The position numbers and the translations under genes are program-made. The notes below the pieces were generated by a model. It searched no databases, was not told where the DNA came from, and saw only the letters and a program-made list of their open reading frames with translations. Below, piece by piece: positions 1 to 9,436 of a DNA stretch of 64,000 nucleotides. Within the stretch, counting starts at the first letter, position 1, and the number at the start of each line of letters is the position of its first letter. Source of the DNA: Burkholderiaceae bacterium (GTDB lineage Bacteria > Pseudomonadota > Gammaproteobacteria > Burkholderiales > Burkholderiaceae_C); contig JAHCKM010000001.1 of the NCBI GenBank assembly GCA_026125795.1, positions 62,001-126,000 on the forward strand, read 5' to 3'.

Positions 1-775
1 CCACGGTACGCACCGTGCCGCCGCAGAACATCTCCACGCCGCGGGCGCGCGCGAAGGCGAGGTAGTTGGTGTCGAGCGAGCCCTTGGCGCCCTGGTTGCA
101 GCCGGTCAGGCAATCGCCGCACAGCGTGCACGCGTGCATCGCCACGCCGGCGAAGTTGTATTCGTCGTGCCAGTGCACGGTCACGTCGCAGCGCCGCGCC
201 TTCTCGAACGGGATCAACGTGTCGAGCACGTGCAGCTTGCTGCACTCCTGCTCCTGAGGCACTGGGCGCGGCGTGAGCATGTCGCGCACCTTCTCGCAGC
301 CGTCGTCGAGCTCCCGGCGCGTGAGCGCCGCGGGCCAGCCGATGTCGAACACCGAGCCGGCCGGCTTCTCCATCACGCCGGCGTTGATCAGCGAGCCGCC
401 TCCCAGGCCGTTGCCGAGCAGCACGCACACGTCTTTGCCCAGGCGGACATCGAACAGCCCCTCGGCGCGACCGAGCGCGGCGCGGCCGCTTTGTGTGTCG
501 AAGCGCACGTGGCCGGCGAGCTCGGCAAAGCGCGACGGGAACCGGCCCGGCAGGTATTCGTTGCCGCGTTCGAGCACCCACACGCGCGCGGCCCGGAAGC
601 TGCCGTCGACCTGCTGCGTTTCGTGGCCCGCGGCGCGCGCCGCGGCGACCGCGCCGCCGTAGCCGCTGCCCACAATCAACAGGTCGCAGTCGAATTGGTC
701 CGTTGCGCTGTCGTGCAGCCGCGCGACCAGCTCGGGGGCCTGCCGCGACAACCAGGTTCTTCCCGTCGGAGTCAT
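1..775 (-). CDS. GMC-family FAD-dependent oxidoreductase (partial, C-terminus outside window)
   Basis: The - strand reading frame opens at ATG 775 and stays open to the window edge, giving about 258 N-terminal residues. Near residue 30 it has the Rossmann FAD-binding run LLIVGSGYGGAVAAARA, and near residue 100 the motif GNGLGGGSLINAGV typical of the cholesterol-oxidase-like branch of GMC oxidoreductases. A cysteine cluster (CTLCGDCLTGCN) near residue 215 suggests a bound iron-sulfur centre or disulfide cluster; some GMC-like dehydrogenases carry one. The gene follows the histidine kinase gene on the same strand after 27 bp, so the two may be co-transcribed. The substrate cannot be told from the visible half. 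No frameshift is seen. Confidence 0.8.
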   Translation of the reverse strand, partial: MTPTGRTWLSRQAPELVARLHDSATDQFDCDLLIVGSGYGGAVAAARAAGHETQQVDGSFRAARVWVLERGNEYLPGRFPSRFAELAGHVRFDTQSGRAALGRAEGLFDVRLGKDVCVLLGNGLGGGSLINAGVMEKPAGSVFDIGWPAALTRRELDDGCEKVRDMLTPRPVPQEQECSKLHVLDTLIPFEKARRCDVTVHWHDEYNFAGVAMHACTLCGDCLTGCNQGAKGSLDTNYLAFARARGVEMFCGGTVRTV

Positions 776-802
776 AAGACCTCCTTGCACCTCGTGGGAG
801 GG

Positions 803-2617
803 CTAGCGCGTCGCGCCGGCCACGCTGGCGTTGCTGCCGGCTTCGCGCAGCGCGTCGTTGATCACTGCCGCCAGCATCGCGTCGGTCACCGGCTTGCGCA
901 GCACGGCCACCGCGGCCTGCGCGGCCCGCTCGCGCAGCGTGCCCGTGGTGTCGGCCGACACGATGACCGCCGCCAGCGACGGCCGCGCGGCGCGCAGGCG
1001 CGCCACAGCCTGCAGTCCGTCGCAGCCGTCGGCCAAGCGGTAATCCACCAGCGCGACTTCGGGTTCGTGTTCCGACAGCGCCTGCAGCGCCTCGTCGAGC
1101 GAGGCGTTGCACACCACCTTGCAGCCCAGACTCGTCAGCGCGTTTGCGTAGGAGGCCCGCACCGCGGCATCGTCGTCGAGCACCAGCAGCCGCCGGGCGA
1201 TGAGGCCCGGATGCGCCGTCCGGTATCCCGGCACCACCGGCGCCGCATTGTCCGCGAGCGGCAGCCGCAGCACGAAGGTTGTGCCGCGGCCGGGCTCGGA
1301 GTGCATCTCGTGTTCGATGCCGAGCACCCGCGCGAGCCGGCGCACGATGCCCAACCCCAGCCCGTGGCCCGCGGTGCGGTCGCGCTGCGGGTTGCCGAGT
1401 TGTGCCAGGTCCTCGAACACGCGTTCGCGATCGTGCGCGTCGATGCCGATGCCGGTGTCGGCGACCGACACGACCACCTTGTCGCCATCGCGGCGCGCGA
1501 TCATTGCAATCGAGCCCGCCGGAGTGAACTTGATCGCGTTGTCAACGAGGTTGGCCAGAATCCGGCGCAGCATCTGCGCATCGCTTGTCACGGCCAGCGT
1601 GTCCGGCGTGCATTCGTGCGTGAGCGCCAGGCCCTTGGCCAACGCGGCGGGGCGAAAGCGCGCGCACACGCCATCCAGCAGGCTTGCCAGCGCCACGTTC
1701 TGCAGGTGCGGCGAGACCGCGCCGGCATCGAGCTGCGACACGTCGAGCAGCGCATCGAGCATCTGGCGCAGCGCTTCGATGCCCTCGCCGATGTCACCGG
1801 CGATCGCGCGGCTCTCGGCGTCGATCGGCCGGCGCGACAGCGCGCTGCTGTTGAGCAGCAGGCTTTGCAGCGGCTGGCGCAGGTCGTGGCTGGCCGAGGC
1901 CAGGAACCGGCTTTTCGACAGGTCGGTCTGCACCGCGGTGTCACGCGCCTGCGCCAGCTGTGCGCGCTCGGCCGACAGCTCGCGCAACAGCGTTTCGTTT
2001 TCGAGCCGCATCGCGTACGACTCCTGGAACAGCAGCATGCTCTGCCGCGCGAAGCGGATCTGCACGCCGAGGAACATCACGGTCAGCGCGGCCACGGCCC
2101 ACCCGACCCAGCCGCCCATCAGCACCCACATGGCTGCGGTGGGCACGGCGATCGCCGAGGCGAAGCTGACGAACGCGCGCAAGACCGTAAACGTGGTCGA
2201 GACGGCGCCCGCGCTCAGCGACATCAGCACCATCGTGAGGATCGCCGCGGCGGCGGTGTCCAGGCGCATCATCAACAGCGCCGCGCTGCCATGGGCCGCA
2301 CCGAGCAGCAGCGTCCAGCGCTCGGCCGCGGTCAGCCGCTCGGCGATCGACCTGGTGGTGTCGTCCCGGTAGCGCAGCAGATGCCAGGCGCGTGCCTCGC
2401 GCACCGCGATCGTGGCGAACATCCAGGTGAGCACCCACGGCAGCGGCGCGCCGCCGGCCCAGGCCACCCCCGCCACCACCACGGTGGCCGACAGCATCTG
2501 CCAGCGCATCGACGCGCTGAAGGTCACCAGCATCTGCAGCCGGCGCTCGTCGAACGCATCGCCCGTCGGGCAAGGAGCGAGGCCGCCGAAAGCGTGTGAC
2601 GCAGCGTGTCGAGCCAT
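803..2617 (-). CDS. membrane-bound hybrid histidine kinase with C-terminal receiver domain
   Basis: The product has about 604 residues. The N-terminal ~160 residues contain several hydrophobic segments, so the sensor region is membrane-embedded with no large periplasmic domain. A short helix leads into a HisKA domain with SASHDLRQPLQ (His about residue 244), then a HATPase domain with N, G1 (DTGIGID) and G2 (GHGLGLGIV) boxes. The C-terminal receiver starts LLVLDDDAAVR and has its phospho-acceptor Asp at about 525 (LVDYRLAD). No separate DNA-binding regulator is nearby, so phosphate flow ends in the receiver or goes to an unlinked partner. I chose ATG 2617, preceded by GGAG at about 8 nt, over the longer ATG at 2671, whose extra 18 residues look non-coding. 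The signal sensed is unknown. Confidence 0.85.
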   Translation of the reverse strand: MARHAASHAFGGLAPCPTGDAFDERRLQMLVTFSASMRWQMLSATVVVAGVAWAGGAPLPWVLTWMFATIAVREARAWHLLRYRDDTTRSIAERLTAAERWTLLLGAAHGSAALLMMRLDTAAAAILTMVLMSLSAGAVSTTFTVLRAFVSFASAIAVPTAAMWVLMGGWVGWAVAALTVMFLGVQIRFARQSMLLFQESYAMRLENETLLRELSAERAQLAQARDTAVQTDLSKSRFLASASHDLRQPLQSLLLNSSALSRRPIDAESRAIAGDIGEGIEALRQMLDALLDVSQLDAGAVSPHLQNVALASLLDGVCARFRPAALAKGLALTHECTPDTLAVTSDAQMLRRILANLVDNAIKFTPAGSIAMIARRDGDKVVVSVADTGIGIDAHDRERVFEDLAQLGNPQRDRTAGHGLGLGIVRRLARVLGIEHEMHSEPGRGTTFVLRLPLADNAAPVVPGYRTAHPGLIARRLLVLDDDAAVRASYANALTSLGCKVVCNASLDEALQALSEHEPEVALVDYRLADGCDGLQAVARLRAARPSLAAVIVSADTTGTLRERAAQAAVAVLRKPVTDAMLAAVINDALREAGSNASVAGATR

Positions 2618-2686
2618 GGCCTTTGCTCCAGCTCCGCAGGTGGATCGAGCGTACACAACCGCGGGCGTCAATGCGAGACCCGGACG

Positions 2687-2703
2687 CTAAGCCGAAGGCT
2701 TAG
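2687..2703 (-). terminator. weak hairpin between the dehydrogenase and histidine kinase genes
   Basis: Arms CTAAGCC and GGCTTAG pair perfectly over 7 bp with a 3-nt loop. It sits downstream of the tartrate dehydrogenase stop and upstream of the kinase start on the - strand. There is no T-tract, so it may be a partial terminator or a chance stem. Confidence 0.3.
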
Positions 2704-2778
2704 GCCGTGTGCAAAGGGCGTGGGTCCGACGCGCGCCGCGCGCGCCCGTGCGGCGGTTCGGGGCGATCGACCGCAGAT

Positions 2779-3867
2779 CTATGCGCCGACGCGCTCGGCG
2801 ATCGCCCGGCCCGTTTCCTGGGTCGATGCTCGGCCGCCGAGGTCCGGCGTCTTCGGCCCGTCGCGCAGCACGCCTTCGATCGCCCGCAGGATCGCATCGT
2901 GCGCCTGACGCCCGGCGCCGCTGCCGTGCGTGAGGAAGTCCAGCATCATCGCCCCGGCCCAGATCTGCCCGATCGGATTGGCGATGTTCTTGCCGAAGAT
3001 GTCCGGCGCCGAGCCGTGCACCGGCTCGAACAGGCTCGGGAACTTGCGCTCCGGGTTCATGTTGGCCGACGGCGCGATGCCGATCGTGCCGGTGCACGCC
3101 GGGCCGAGGTCCGAAAGGATGTCGCCGAACAGATTGGTCGCTGCCACCACGTCGAAGCGCTGCGGCTGCATCACGAAGCGCGCGGCGAGGATGTCGATGT
3201 GCTGCTTGTCCCAGGTGATGTCGGGGTACTTGGCGGCCGTTTCGGCGCAGCGCTCGTCCCACCACGGCATCGAGATCGAGATGCCGTTGCTCTTGGTGGC
3301 CAGGGTCACGTGCTTGCGCGGCCGCGTGCGCGCCAAGTCGAACGCGAACTTCAGCAGCCGCTCGCTGCCGATGCGGCTGAAGATCGATGTCTGCGACACG
3401 AACTCGCGCTCGGTGCCCGGGTACATCACGCCGCCCACCGCCGAGTACTCGCCCTCGGTGTTCTCGCGCACGATCATCATGTCGATGTCGCCGGGCTTGC
3501 GGCCCGCCAGCGGGCAGGGCACGCCGTCGAACAGGCGCGCCGGCCGCAGGTTGATGTACTGGTCGAAGTCGCGCCGGAACTTGATCAGCGAGCCCCACAA
3601 CGACACATGGTCGGGCACGCTGGCCGGCCAGCCGACGGCGCCGAAATACAGCGCGTCCAGACCTTCGAGCCGCCTGCGCCAATCGTCGGGCATCATCTGG
3701 CCGTGCTGCGCGTAGTAGTCGCAGCTGGCCCATTCGATGGGCTCCCAGTGCAGTTGCAGGTTGAAGCGCCGGGCCGCCGCATCGAGCACGCGCATGCCTT
3801 CGGGCATCACCTCCTTGCCGATACCGTCGCCGGGGATGGCCGCGATCCTGAATGTGTTGGAACCCAT
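2779..3867 (-). CDS. ttuC: tartrate dehydrogenase/D-malate dehydrogenase family (isopropylmalate dehydrogenase fold)
   Basis: The 362-residue protein belongs to the NAD-dependent beta-decarboxylating dehydrogenases. It starts with [15 protein letters not shown], has [11 protein letters not shown] with the substrate-binding arginines, [11 protein letters not shown], the catalytic-Lys region and the Asp metal-ligand run [13 protein letters not shown], and ends with the NAD-binding [14 protein letters not shown]. The [17 protein letters not shown] variant fits the TtuC/DmlA branch, which oxidises tartrate or D-malate to a keto acid with or without decarboxylation, better than LeuB, and there are no leucine genes nearby. 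ATG 3867 gives the full family length. The gene diverges from the SDR at 4162. Exact substrate (tartrate, D-malate or another 3-alkylmalate) is not settled. Confidence 0.85.
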   Translation of the reverse strand: MGSNTFRIAAIPGDGIGKEVMPEGMRVLDAAARRFNLQLHWEPIEWASCDYYAQHGQMMPDDWRRRLEGLDALYFGAVGWPASVPDHVSLWGSLIKFRRDFDQYINLRPARLFDGVPCPLAGRKPGDIDMMIVRENTEGEYSAVGGVMYPGTEREFVSQTSIFSRIGSERLLKFAFDLARTRPRKHVTLATKSNGISISMPWWDERCAETAAKYPDITWDKQHIDILAARFVMQPQRFDVVAATNLFGDILSDLGPACTGTIGIAPSANMNPERKFPSLFEPVHGSAPDIFGKNIANPIGQIWAGAMMLDFLTHGSGAGRQAHDAILRAIEGVLRDGPKTPDLGGRASTQETGRAIAERVGA

Positions 3868-4161
3868 GGTGGGTCGACTCCTGTGGCTTCGGCAGTCATT
3901 CTGTCAGCTGACGATGACCCGGTGCCATGGCACGAACGCGTGAGGTCGGCTCGGCTCAGGCGTTGCGAGCGCCGATCGGCGTCAAGCCGCACGCGGGGAG
4001 TACCGAAACGAGCACGCAGACTCCGCCCTTCGGAGAGGCCGCTCTGCTGGCACTGGCCGACGCCCCACCGGCTTGAGCTTGCGCAAGCCGGCAAACAGCC
4101 GGCGCCGACCCGGGAAAGCGGGCCATGGCAGACTGCTGGGCTCGCCCCGAGGAGAAGCCCG
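3868..4161. promoter_or_regulatory. divergent intergenic region with palindromes and hairpins
   Basis: This 294-bp gap separates the divergent ttuC-type and SDR genes and should hold both promoters. It contains two perfect palindromes, GTCAGCTGAC at 3903-3912 and GTGCCATGGCAC at 3922-3933, close to the dehydrogenase start, which could be regulator sites. Further on there is a hairpin with 8-bp arms (CCGGCTTG at 4068-4075, CAAGCCGG at 4084-4091). No regulator gene is adjacent and no convincing -35/-10 pair stands out. Confidence 0.4.
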
Positions 4162-4944
4162 ATGAATGCCGCCGCCCGTCCCCACAACCGCGTTGCCTTG
4201 GTCACCGGCGCCGGCTCCGGCATCGGCGCCGCCTGTGCGATCGCGCTGCTGGCCGACGGCTGGCGCGTCGCCTTCGCCGGCCGGCGCGCCGATGCGCTGC
4301 AGGCCGCGATCGCCAAGGCGGGCGATCCGTATGGCGACATCGACCAGCGCGCGCTCGCGGTGCCCACCGACGTCACGCAGCACAGCCAGGTGGCGGCCCT
4401 GTTCGACGCCGTGGTCAGGAAGTTCGGGCGACTCGACCTGCTGTTCAACAACGCCGGCATGGGCGCGCCGGCGGTGCCGATCGACGAGTTGCCGATCGAA
4501 AAGTGGCAGCAAGTGGTGGACACCAACCTCAACGGCTCGTTCTATTGCATCCGCGAGGCGTTTCGCGTGATGAAGAACCAGAACCCCAAGGGCGGCCGCA
4601 TCATCAACAACGGCTCGATCTCGGCCTATGCGCCGCGCCCGATGTCGATCGCCTACACCGCGACCAAACACGCGGTGAGCGGCCTCACACGCACCGCATC
4701 GCTCGACGGTCGCGCCTGCGACATCGCGGTGGGCCAGATCGACATCGGCAATGCGGCCAGCGAGATGACCGAGCGCATGGTCGGCGGCGTGCCGCAGGCC
4801 GACGGCACGATGAAGCCCGAGCCGCGCATGCCGCTGAAGTCGGTGTCCGACGCGCTGCTGACGATGGCCAACCTGCCGCCGGACAGCAACATGCTGTTCG
4901 TGAACGTGATGGCCACCAAGATGCCATTCGTCGGGCGTGGGTGA
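4162..4944 (+). CDS. SDR family oxidoreductase
   Basis: A classical short-chain dehydrogenase of 260 residues, NAD(P)-dependent, acting on an unknown alcohol or ketone. The cofactor motif TGAGSGIG lies near residue 15, FNNAG near 96, catalytic Ser in NNGSISAY and the YTATK Tyr-Lys pair near 162-166. The frame is open for 1.4 kb upstream, but ATG 4162 is chosen because GAGGAGAAG precedes it at good spacing and the protein then starts at the usual distance from the first beta strand. It diverges from the ttuC-type gene and precedes a ferredoxin-NADP reductase by 100 bp. Confidence 0.85.
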   Translation: MNAAARPHNRVALVTGAGSGIGAACAIALLADGWRVAFAGRRADALQAAIAKAGDPYGDIDQRALAVPTDVTQHSQVAALFDAVVRKFGRLDLLFNNAGMGAPAVPIDELPIEKWQQVVDTNLNGSFYCIREAFRVMKNQNPKGGRIINNGSISAYAPRPMSIAYTATKHAVSGLTRTASLDGRACDIAVGQIDIGNAASEMTERMVGGVPQADGTMKPEPRMPLKSVSDALLTMANLPPDSNMLFVNVMATKMPFVGRG

Positions 4945-5044
4945 GTGTGGACGTGGGTGAGCCCCTGCGGGCTCGCCCGCGCCTCACGAACCGGCCGGGC
5001 ATGCAGGCCCGGCCGTGGTGAACAGGGAGTAAGAAAAGGGAGTC

Positions 5045-5818
5045 ATGGCTGCATTCAACGAAGAGACGGTGCAAAGCGTCCACCACTGGACAGACCGGCT
5101 GTTCAGCTTCACCACCACGCGCGACCCGGCGCTGCGCTTCTCCAACGGGCACTTCACGATGATCGGCCTCATGGTCAACGGCAAGCCGCTGCTGCGGGCC
5201 TACAGCATCGTCAGCGCCAACTACGAGGAGCACCTCGAGTTCCTCAGCATCAAGGTGCCCGATGGGCCGCTGACTTCGCGGCTGCAGCACATCCGGGTGG
5301 GCGACAGGATTCTGGTCGGGCGCAAGCCCACCGGCACGCTGGTCATCGACTACCTGCTGCCGGCCCGGCGGCTGTATCTGCTGGCCACCGGCACCGGCCT
5401 GGCGCCGTTCATGAGCATCATCCGTGCGCCCGAGACCTACGAGCGCTTCGAGCAGGTGATCCTGGTGCACGGCGTGCGCCAGGTCGCGGAGCTGGCCTAC
5501 CACGACTACCTCGAGGAACTGCTGCCCGACCATGAACTGCTGGCCGAGATCATCGGCGGCAAGCTGAGCTACTACCCCACGGTGACGCGCGAGCCGTTCC
5601 CGACGCAGGGCCGCATCACCGACCTGATCGCCTCGGGCAAGCTGTTCGTCGACCTCGGGGTGCCGCCGCTGAACCCGGCCGAAGACCGCGTGATGATCTG
5701 CGGCAGCCCGGCGATGCTGCGCGAACTCAAGTCCATGCTCGAGCAGCGCGGCTTCAAGGAGGGCAACACCTCGACGCCGGGTGACTTCGTGATCGAGCGT
5801 GCGTTCGTCGAGCAATAG
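5045..5818 (+). CDS. fpr: ferredoxin-NADP reductase
   Basis: The 257-residue protein is a bacterial (subclass I, Azotobacter/E. coli-like) ferredoxin/flavodoxin-NADP+ reductase that passes electrons between NADPH and a small iron-sulfur or flavin carrier in the cytoplasm. FAD-binding RAYSIVSANYEE sits near residue 56, a second FAD-domain segment is TSRLQHIRVGD, and the NADP-binding motif ATGTGLAPFMS is near residue 117. The C-terminus ends VERAFVEQ-like (IERAFVEQ), typical of short Fpr proteins that lack the plant-type terminal Tyr. GGGAG just before ATG 5045 is the ribosome site. Family length is normal. Confidence 0.92.
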   Translation: MAAFNEETVQSVHHWTDRLFSFTTTRDPALRFSNGHFTMIGLMVNGKPLLRAYSIVSANYEEHLEFLSIKVPDGPLTSRLQHIRVGDRILVGRKPTGTLVIDYLLPARRLYLLATGTGLAPFMSIIRAPETYERFEQVILVHGVRQVAELAYHDYLEELLPDHELLAEIIGGKLSYYPTVTREPFPTQGRITDLIASGKLFVDLGVPPLNPAEDRVMICGSPAMLRELKSMLEQRGFKEGNTSTPGDFVIERAFVEQ

Positions 5819-5910
5819 CGAACCTCACGGGGCAAACCCGCATTCGCAAGCGTCGCAAGCCCGCGTACACCGCCGACGCCGGCTGTGCCGGGACCACGCG
5901 GAGAGCGCCG

Positions 5911-7395
5911 ATGCACAAGAACCACCAACCCATCCGGCGCGCCGCGACGCTGGTGGCGGCGACCGCATGGATGGCTTTGGTCGCCGCCTGCGCCACGCCC
6001 GACATCGATGCGCGGGTGGTGATCGCGCGCGCCACCCAGGCCATGGGCGGCAACGGCCTCAAGACGCTCACCTACAGCGCCGACGGCATCGGCTACACCT
6101 TCGGCCAGGCCTATCAGCCCGGTTTGCCGTGGCCCAAGATCACGGTGCACGCGCTCGCGCGCAGCGTCAACTACGACACCGCGTCGATGCGCGACCAGAT
6201 CACGCTCAGCCGGGCCGAGCCGCGCGGCGGCGGTGGTTATCCGCTGCAAGGCGAGCAGCGCAACAACCAGTACGTGAGCGGCACCCTGGCATGGAATCAA
6301 GCCGCCACCGGGCCGCAAGCGGGGCCGCGTTTTGTCGCCGACCGCGTGCACCAGCTGTGGATCACGCCGCACGGCGTGCTCAAGGCGGCCCAGCGCAACC
6401 GCGCCGCGGCTCAGATCCGAAACGAAGCCGGCGCCACCGTCACCGCGCTCAAGTTCAGCGAGCCGCGCCGTTTCGAGGCGGTGGCCATCATCGGCGCCGA
6501 CGGTCTGGTGCAGCGCGTGGAGTCGCGCGCCCCCGACGCGGTGCTCGGCGAGGTCGACGTGGTCACGCGCTACCTGGACTACCGCGACTTCGGCGGCATC
6601 CAGTTTCCGACCCGCATCTACCAGTCGATGGCCGGCAGCCTGGTGCTCGACCTGACGGTGCGCGACGTGCGGCCCCACGCGCCGGTCGACATCGCGCCGC
6701 CCGATGCCGCACGCCAGCATGCCGAGCGCGTGACCACCGAAAAGCTCGCCGACGGCGTGTGGCACGTCGGCGGCGGCTCGCACAACAGCGTGGCGATCGA
6801 GATGCGCGATCACTTCGTGCTGGTGGAAGCGCCGCTCAACGACGGCCGCACGCAGCCCGTGCTCGACGCGGTGAAGGCGCTGGCGCCGGGCAAGCCGATC
6901 CGCTACGCGATCAATTCGCACGCGCACTTCGACCACTCCGGCGGCCTGCGCGCGGCGGCAGCCGACGGCGCCACCATCGTCACCCAGTCGGCGAACGTGG
7001 CGTACTTCGAGCGCGCGTTCGCCACGCCGAACCGCATCGCGCCGGACCGGCTCACGCAATCGGGCCGGCGTGCCACCTTTCTGGCCGTCAACGACAAGGC
7101 CACGTTGAGCGACGGCACGCGTACGGTGGACATCCATCGCATCATCGACAGCCTGCACAACGACGGCTTCCTGATGGTGCATCTGCCGCAGGAGAAGATC
7201 CTGATCGAGGCCGATGCCTACACCCCGCTGGCGCCCAACGCGCCGCCGCCGACCACGCCGAATGCCAACCACCTCAACCTGATCGCCAACATCGAGCGGC
7301 TCCGGTTGCCGGTGGAACGCATCGCACCGCTGCACGGCCGCGTGGTGCCGCTGGCAGAGCTGTACACCACCGCGGGCAGGCCGCCGCCGCGCTGA
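5911..7395 (+). CDS. metallo-beta-lactamase-fold hydrolase, predicted lipoprotein
   Basis: The 494-residue protein begins with a basic stretch, a hydrophobic helix and a lipobox-like VAAC near residue 30, so it is probably a lipoprotein at the cell envelope. The N-terminal half (about 40-270) resembles the beta-rich leader region found in some secreted MBL-fold enzymes. The C-terminal half carries the metal motif NSHAHFDHSGG near residue 335, with later metal-ligand candidates in IEADAYTP and APLHGR. The next SDR gene follows after 13 bp, so it probably shares an operon with the sugar-acid genes. Substrate is unknown; a lactonase-type role would suit the neighbourhood but is only a guess. Confidence 0.75.
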   Translation: MHKNHQPIRRAATLVAATAWMALVAACATPDIDARVVIARATQAMGGNGLKTLTYSADGIGYTFGQAYQPGLPWPKITVHALARSVNYDTASMRDQITLSRAEPRGGGGYPLQGEQRNNQYVSGTLAWNQAATGPQAGPRFVADRVHQLWITPHGVLKAAQRNRAAAQIRNEAGATVTALKFSEPRRFEAVAIIGADGLVQRVESRAPDAVLGEVDVVTRYLDYRDFGGIQFPTRIYQSMAGSLVLDLTVRDVRPHAPVDIAPPDAARQHAERVTTEKLADGVWHVGGGSHNSVAIEMRDHFVLVEAPLNDGRTQPVLDAVKALAPGKPIRYAINSHAHFDHSGGLRAAAADGATIVTQSANVAYFERAFATPNRIAPDRLTQSGRRATFLAVNDKATLSDGTRTVDIHRIIDSLHNDGFLMVHLPQEKILIEADAYTPLAPNAPPPTTPNANHLNLIANIERLRLPVERIAPLHGRVVPLAELYTTAGRPPPR

Positions 7396-7408
7396 AGGAG
7401 TCCGCACG

Positions 7409-8212
7409 ATGGACCTGCAACTGCAAGGCAAGCGCGCTCTCGTCACCGGCGGCAGCCGCGGCATCGGCAAGGCGATCGCCCGCGTGCTGGCACTGGAAGG
7501 CTGCGACATCGCGCTGTTGGCGCGCAACCGCGAGCCGCTGGACGCCGCGGCGCAGGAGCTGGCGGCCGAGAGCCGGCGGCGTGTGATCGGCGTGGTGGCC
7601 AGCACCACGGACGACCAGCAGGTCAAGGCGGCGGTGGCCGAAGCGGTGCAACGGCTCGGCGGCACGATCGACATCCTGGTCAACGCGGCGGCCGAGCCGG
7701 CCGGGTTCGCCGCGCCGCCGCAGCTGGCCGACATCGACGCCACGTGGTTCCACGGCGAGATGGACACCAAGGTGATGGGCTACATCCGCGTCGCGCGCGA
7801 GGTGGTGCCCGGCATGAAGGCGCAGCGCTGGGGCCGCATCGTCAACATCAGCGGTCTGGCGGCGCGTCAGACCGGCAACGTGGTGGGCAGCATGCGCAAC
7901 GTGTCGGTCGCCGCGTTGACCAAGAACCTGGCCGACGAGCTCGGCCCGCAGGGCATCAACGTGACCGTGGTGCATCCGGGCCTCACGCGCACCGAGCGAA
8001 CCGCGCCGCTGATCTCGTCGCGTGCCGCCGCGCAAGGCGTCGCGCCGCAGGCGATCGAGGCGCAGATGGCGGCCGGCAACTCGATCAACCACCTGGTCGA
8101 TGCGAGCGAAGTGGCCGACGTGGTGGCGTTCCTGTGCTCGCCGCGTTCGCGCGCCATCAACGGCGATGCCATCGCCGCCGGCGGCGGCGCGCCGCGTTGC
8201 ATCCACTACTGA
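7409..8212 (+). CDS. SDR family protein with degenerate catalytic residues
   Basis: The 267-residue protein has a clear SDR fold: TGGSRGIG near residue 12, ILVNAAAEP in place of NNAG, NISGLAARQ with the usual Ser position, and a normal C-terminal VVHPGLTRT segment. Where the YxxxK pair should stand before the AAL helix, the sequence reads MRNVSVAALTK: the Tyr position is Arg and the Lys position is Val. The base sequence is clean here, so this is not a frameshift. Either the enzyme uses other residues or it is no longer a dehydrogenase. It is 13 bp downstream of the MBL gene and 12 bp before manD, so it is part of the sugar-acid operon. Confidence 0.75.
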   Translation: MDLQLQGKRALVTGGSRGIGKAIARVLALEGCDIALLARNREPLDAAAQELAAESRRRVIGVVASTTDDQQVKAAVAEAVQRLGGTIDILVNAAAEPAGFAAPPQLADIDATWFHGEMDTKVMGYIRVAREVVPGMKAQRWGRIVNISGLAARQTGNVVGSMRNVSVAALTKNLADELGPQGINVTVVHPGLTRTERTAPLISSRAAAQGVAPQAIEAQMAAGNSINHLVDASEVADVVAFLCSPRSRAINGDAIAAGGGAPRCIHY

Positions 8213-8224
8213 ACGGCGCACCCA

Positions 8225-9436
8225 GTGAAGATCACGGCGGCCAAGGTCATCGTCTGCTGCCCCGGGCGCAACTTCGTGACGGTGAAGGTCGAGACCGACG
8301 CCGGCCTCACCGGGTTGGGGGACGCGTCGCTCAACGGGCGCGAGCTGGCGGTGGCGAGCTACCTCACCGAGCACGTGATCCCGTTGCTGATCGGGCGCGA
8401 CGCGCACCGCATCGAGGACACCTGGCAGTACCTGTACCGCGGCGCTTACTGGCGGCGCGGGCCGGTGACGATGAGCGCGATCGCCGCCGTCGACACCGCG
8501 CTGTGGGACATCAAGGCCAAGGCCGCCGGTCTGCCGCTGTACCAGCTGCTCGGCGGCGCCAGCCGCGAGCGCGTGATGGTCTACGCGCACGCCAACGGGC
8601 GCGACATCTCCGAGACGGTCGACGAGGTGCGGCGCCAGGCCGCGCTCGGCTACCGCGCGATTCGCGCACAGAGCGGCGTGCCGGGCCTGAACAAGGTGTA
8701 CGGCGTGGCCACCGACGGCAAGCCGTACGAGCCGGCCACGCAGGGCCTGCCGGTCGAGCAGGACTGGGACAGCGCGAAGTACCTGCGCCACACGCCCAAG
8801 CTCTTCGAGGCGGTGCGCGAGGCCATCGGCTGGGAGCACGAGCTGCTGCACGACGTGCATCACCGGCTGACGCCGATCGAGGCGGCACGTCTCGGCCGCG
8901 ACCTTGAACCGTGCCGGCTGTTCTGGATGGAGGATGCGACGCCGGCGGAGAACCCCGAGGCGTTCCGTCTGATCCGCCAACACACGACGACGCCGCTCGC
9001 AGTGGGCGAGGTGTTCAACACCATCTGGGACTGCAAGGCGCTGATCGAACAGCAGCTGATCGATTTCATCAGGACCACGGTCGTGCATGCCGGCGGCATC
9101 ACGCACCTGCGCCGCATCGCCGACCTGGCGGCGCTGTACCAGGTGCGCACCGGCAGTCATGGCGCCACCGACCTTTCGCCGGTGTGCTTGGGCGCCGCGC
9201 TGCACTTTGACCTCGCGGTGCCGAACTTCGGCATCCAGGAGCACATGCCGCACAACGCGCTCACCGACGCGGTGTTCCCGCATGCCTACCGCTTCGATGC
9301 CGGCTTCATGCACCCGGGCGACGCACCGGGTCACGGCGTCGACATCGACGAGGCAATGGCGGCCAAGCACCCGTACCAGCGCGCGTACCTTCCGGTGAAC
9401 CGGCTGCAGCGCGACGGTACGCTGTGGGACTGGTAG
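8225..9436 (+). CDS. manD: D-mannonate dehydratase, ManD type (enolase superfamily)
   Basis: This 403-residue enzyme dehydrates D-mannonate to 2-keto-3-deoxygluconate in hexuronate breakdown. Residues match the characterised Novosphingobium ManD in number as well as kind: Arg147 (IRAQSG), Tyr159 (KVYGV), Asp210 and His212 (LHDVHHR), Glu236 (WMEDA) and Glu262 (VGEVF). That makes it a likely true ManD rather than only an RspA-like relative. The start is GTG 8225, 12 bp after the SDR stop. Its 3' end overlaps the start of uxuB by 13 bp, so the two are translationally linked. Some ManD-family members also act weakly on D-gluconate. Confidence 0.92.
   Translation: MKITAAKVIVCCPGRNFVTVKVETDAGLTGLGDASLNGRELAVASYLTEHVIPLLIGRDAHRIEDTWQYLYRGAYWRRGPVTMSAIAAVDTALWDIKAKAAGLPLYQLLGGASRERVMVYAHANGRDISETVDEVRRQAALGYRAIRAQSGVPGLNKVYGVATDGKPYEPATQGLPVEQDWDSAKYLRHTPKLFEAVREAIGWEHELLHDVHHRLTPIEAARLGRDLEPCRLFWMEDATPAENPEAFRLIRQHTTTPLAVGEVFNTIWDCKALIEQQLIDFIRTTVVHAGGITHLRRIADLAALYQVRTGSHGATDLSPVCLGAALHFDLAVPNFGIQEHMPHNALTDAVFPHAYRFDAGFMHPGDAPGHGVDIDEAMAAKHPYQRAYLPVNRLQRDGTLWDW

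Noticed and set aside
134-2599. 821-codon open frame on the + strand
   Set aside because: It is antisense to the GMC and histidine kinase genes, has Arg/His/Ala-rich low-complexity translation and no domain; it comes from GC-rich third-position bias.
2707-4161. Long N-terminal extension of the SDR at 4162
   Set aside because: It runs antisense through the tartrate dehydrogenase gene and is Arg-rich; the SDR is complete from ATG 4162 with a ribosome site.
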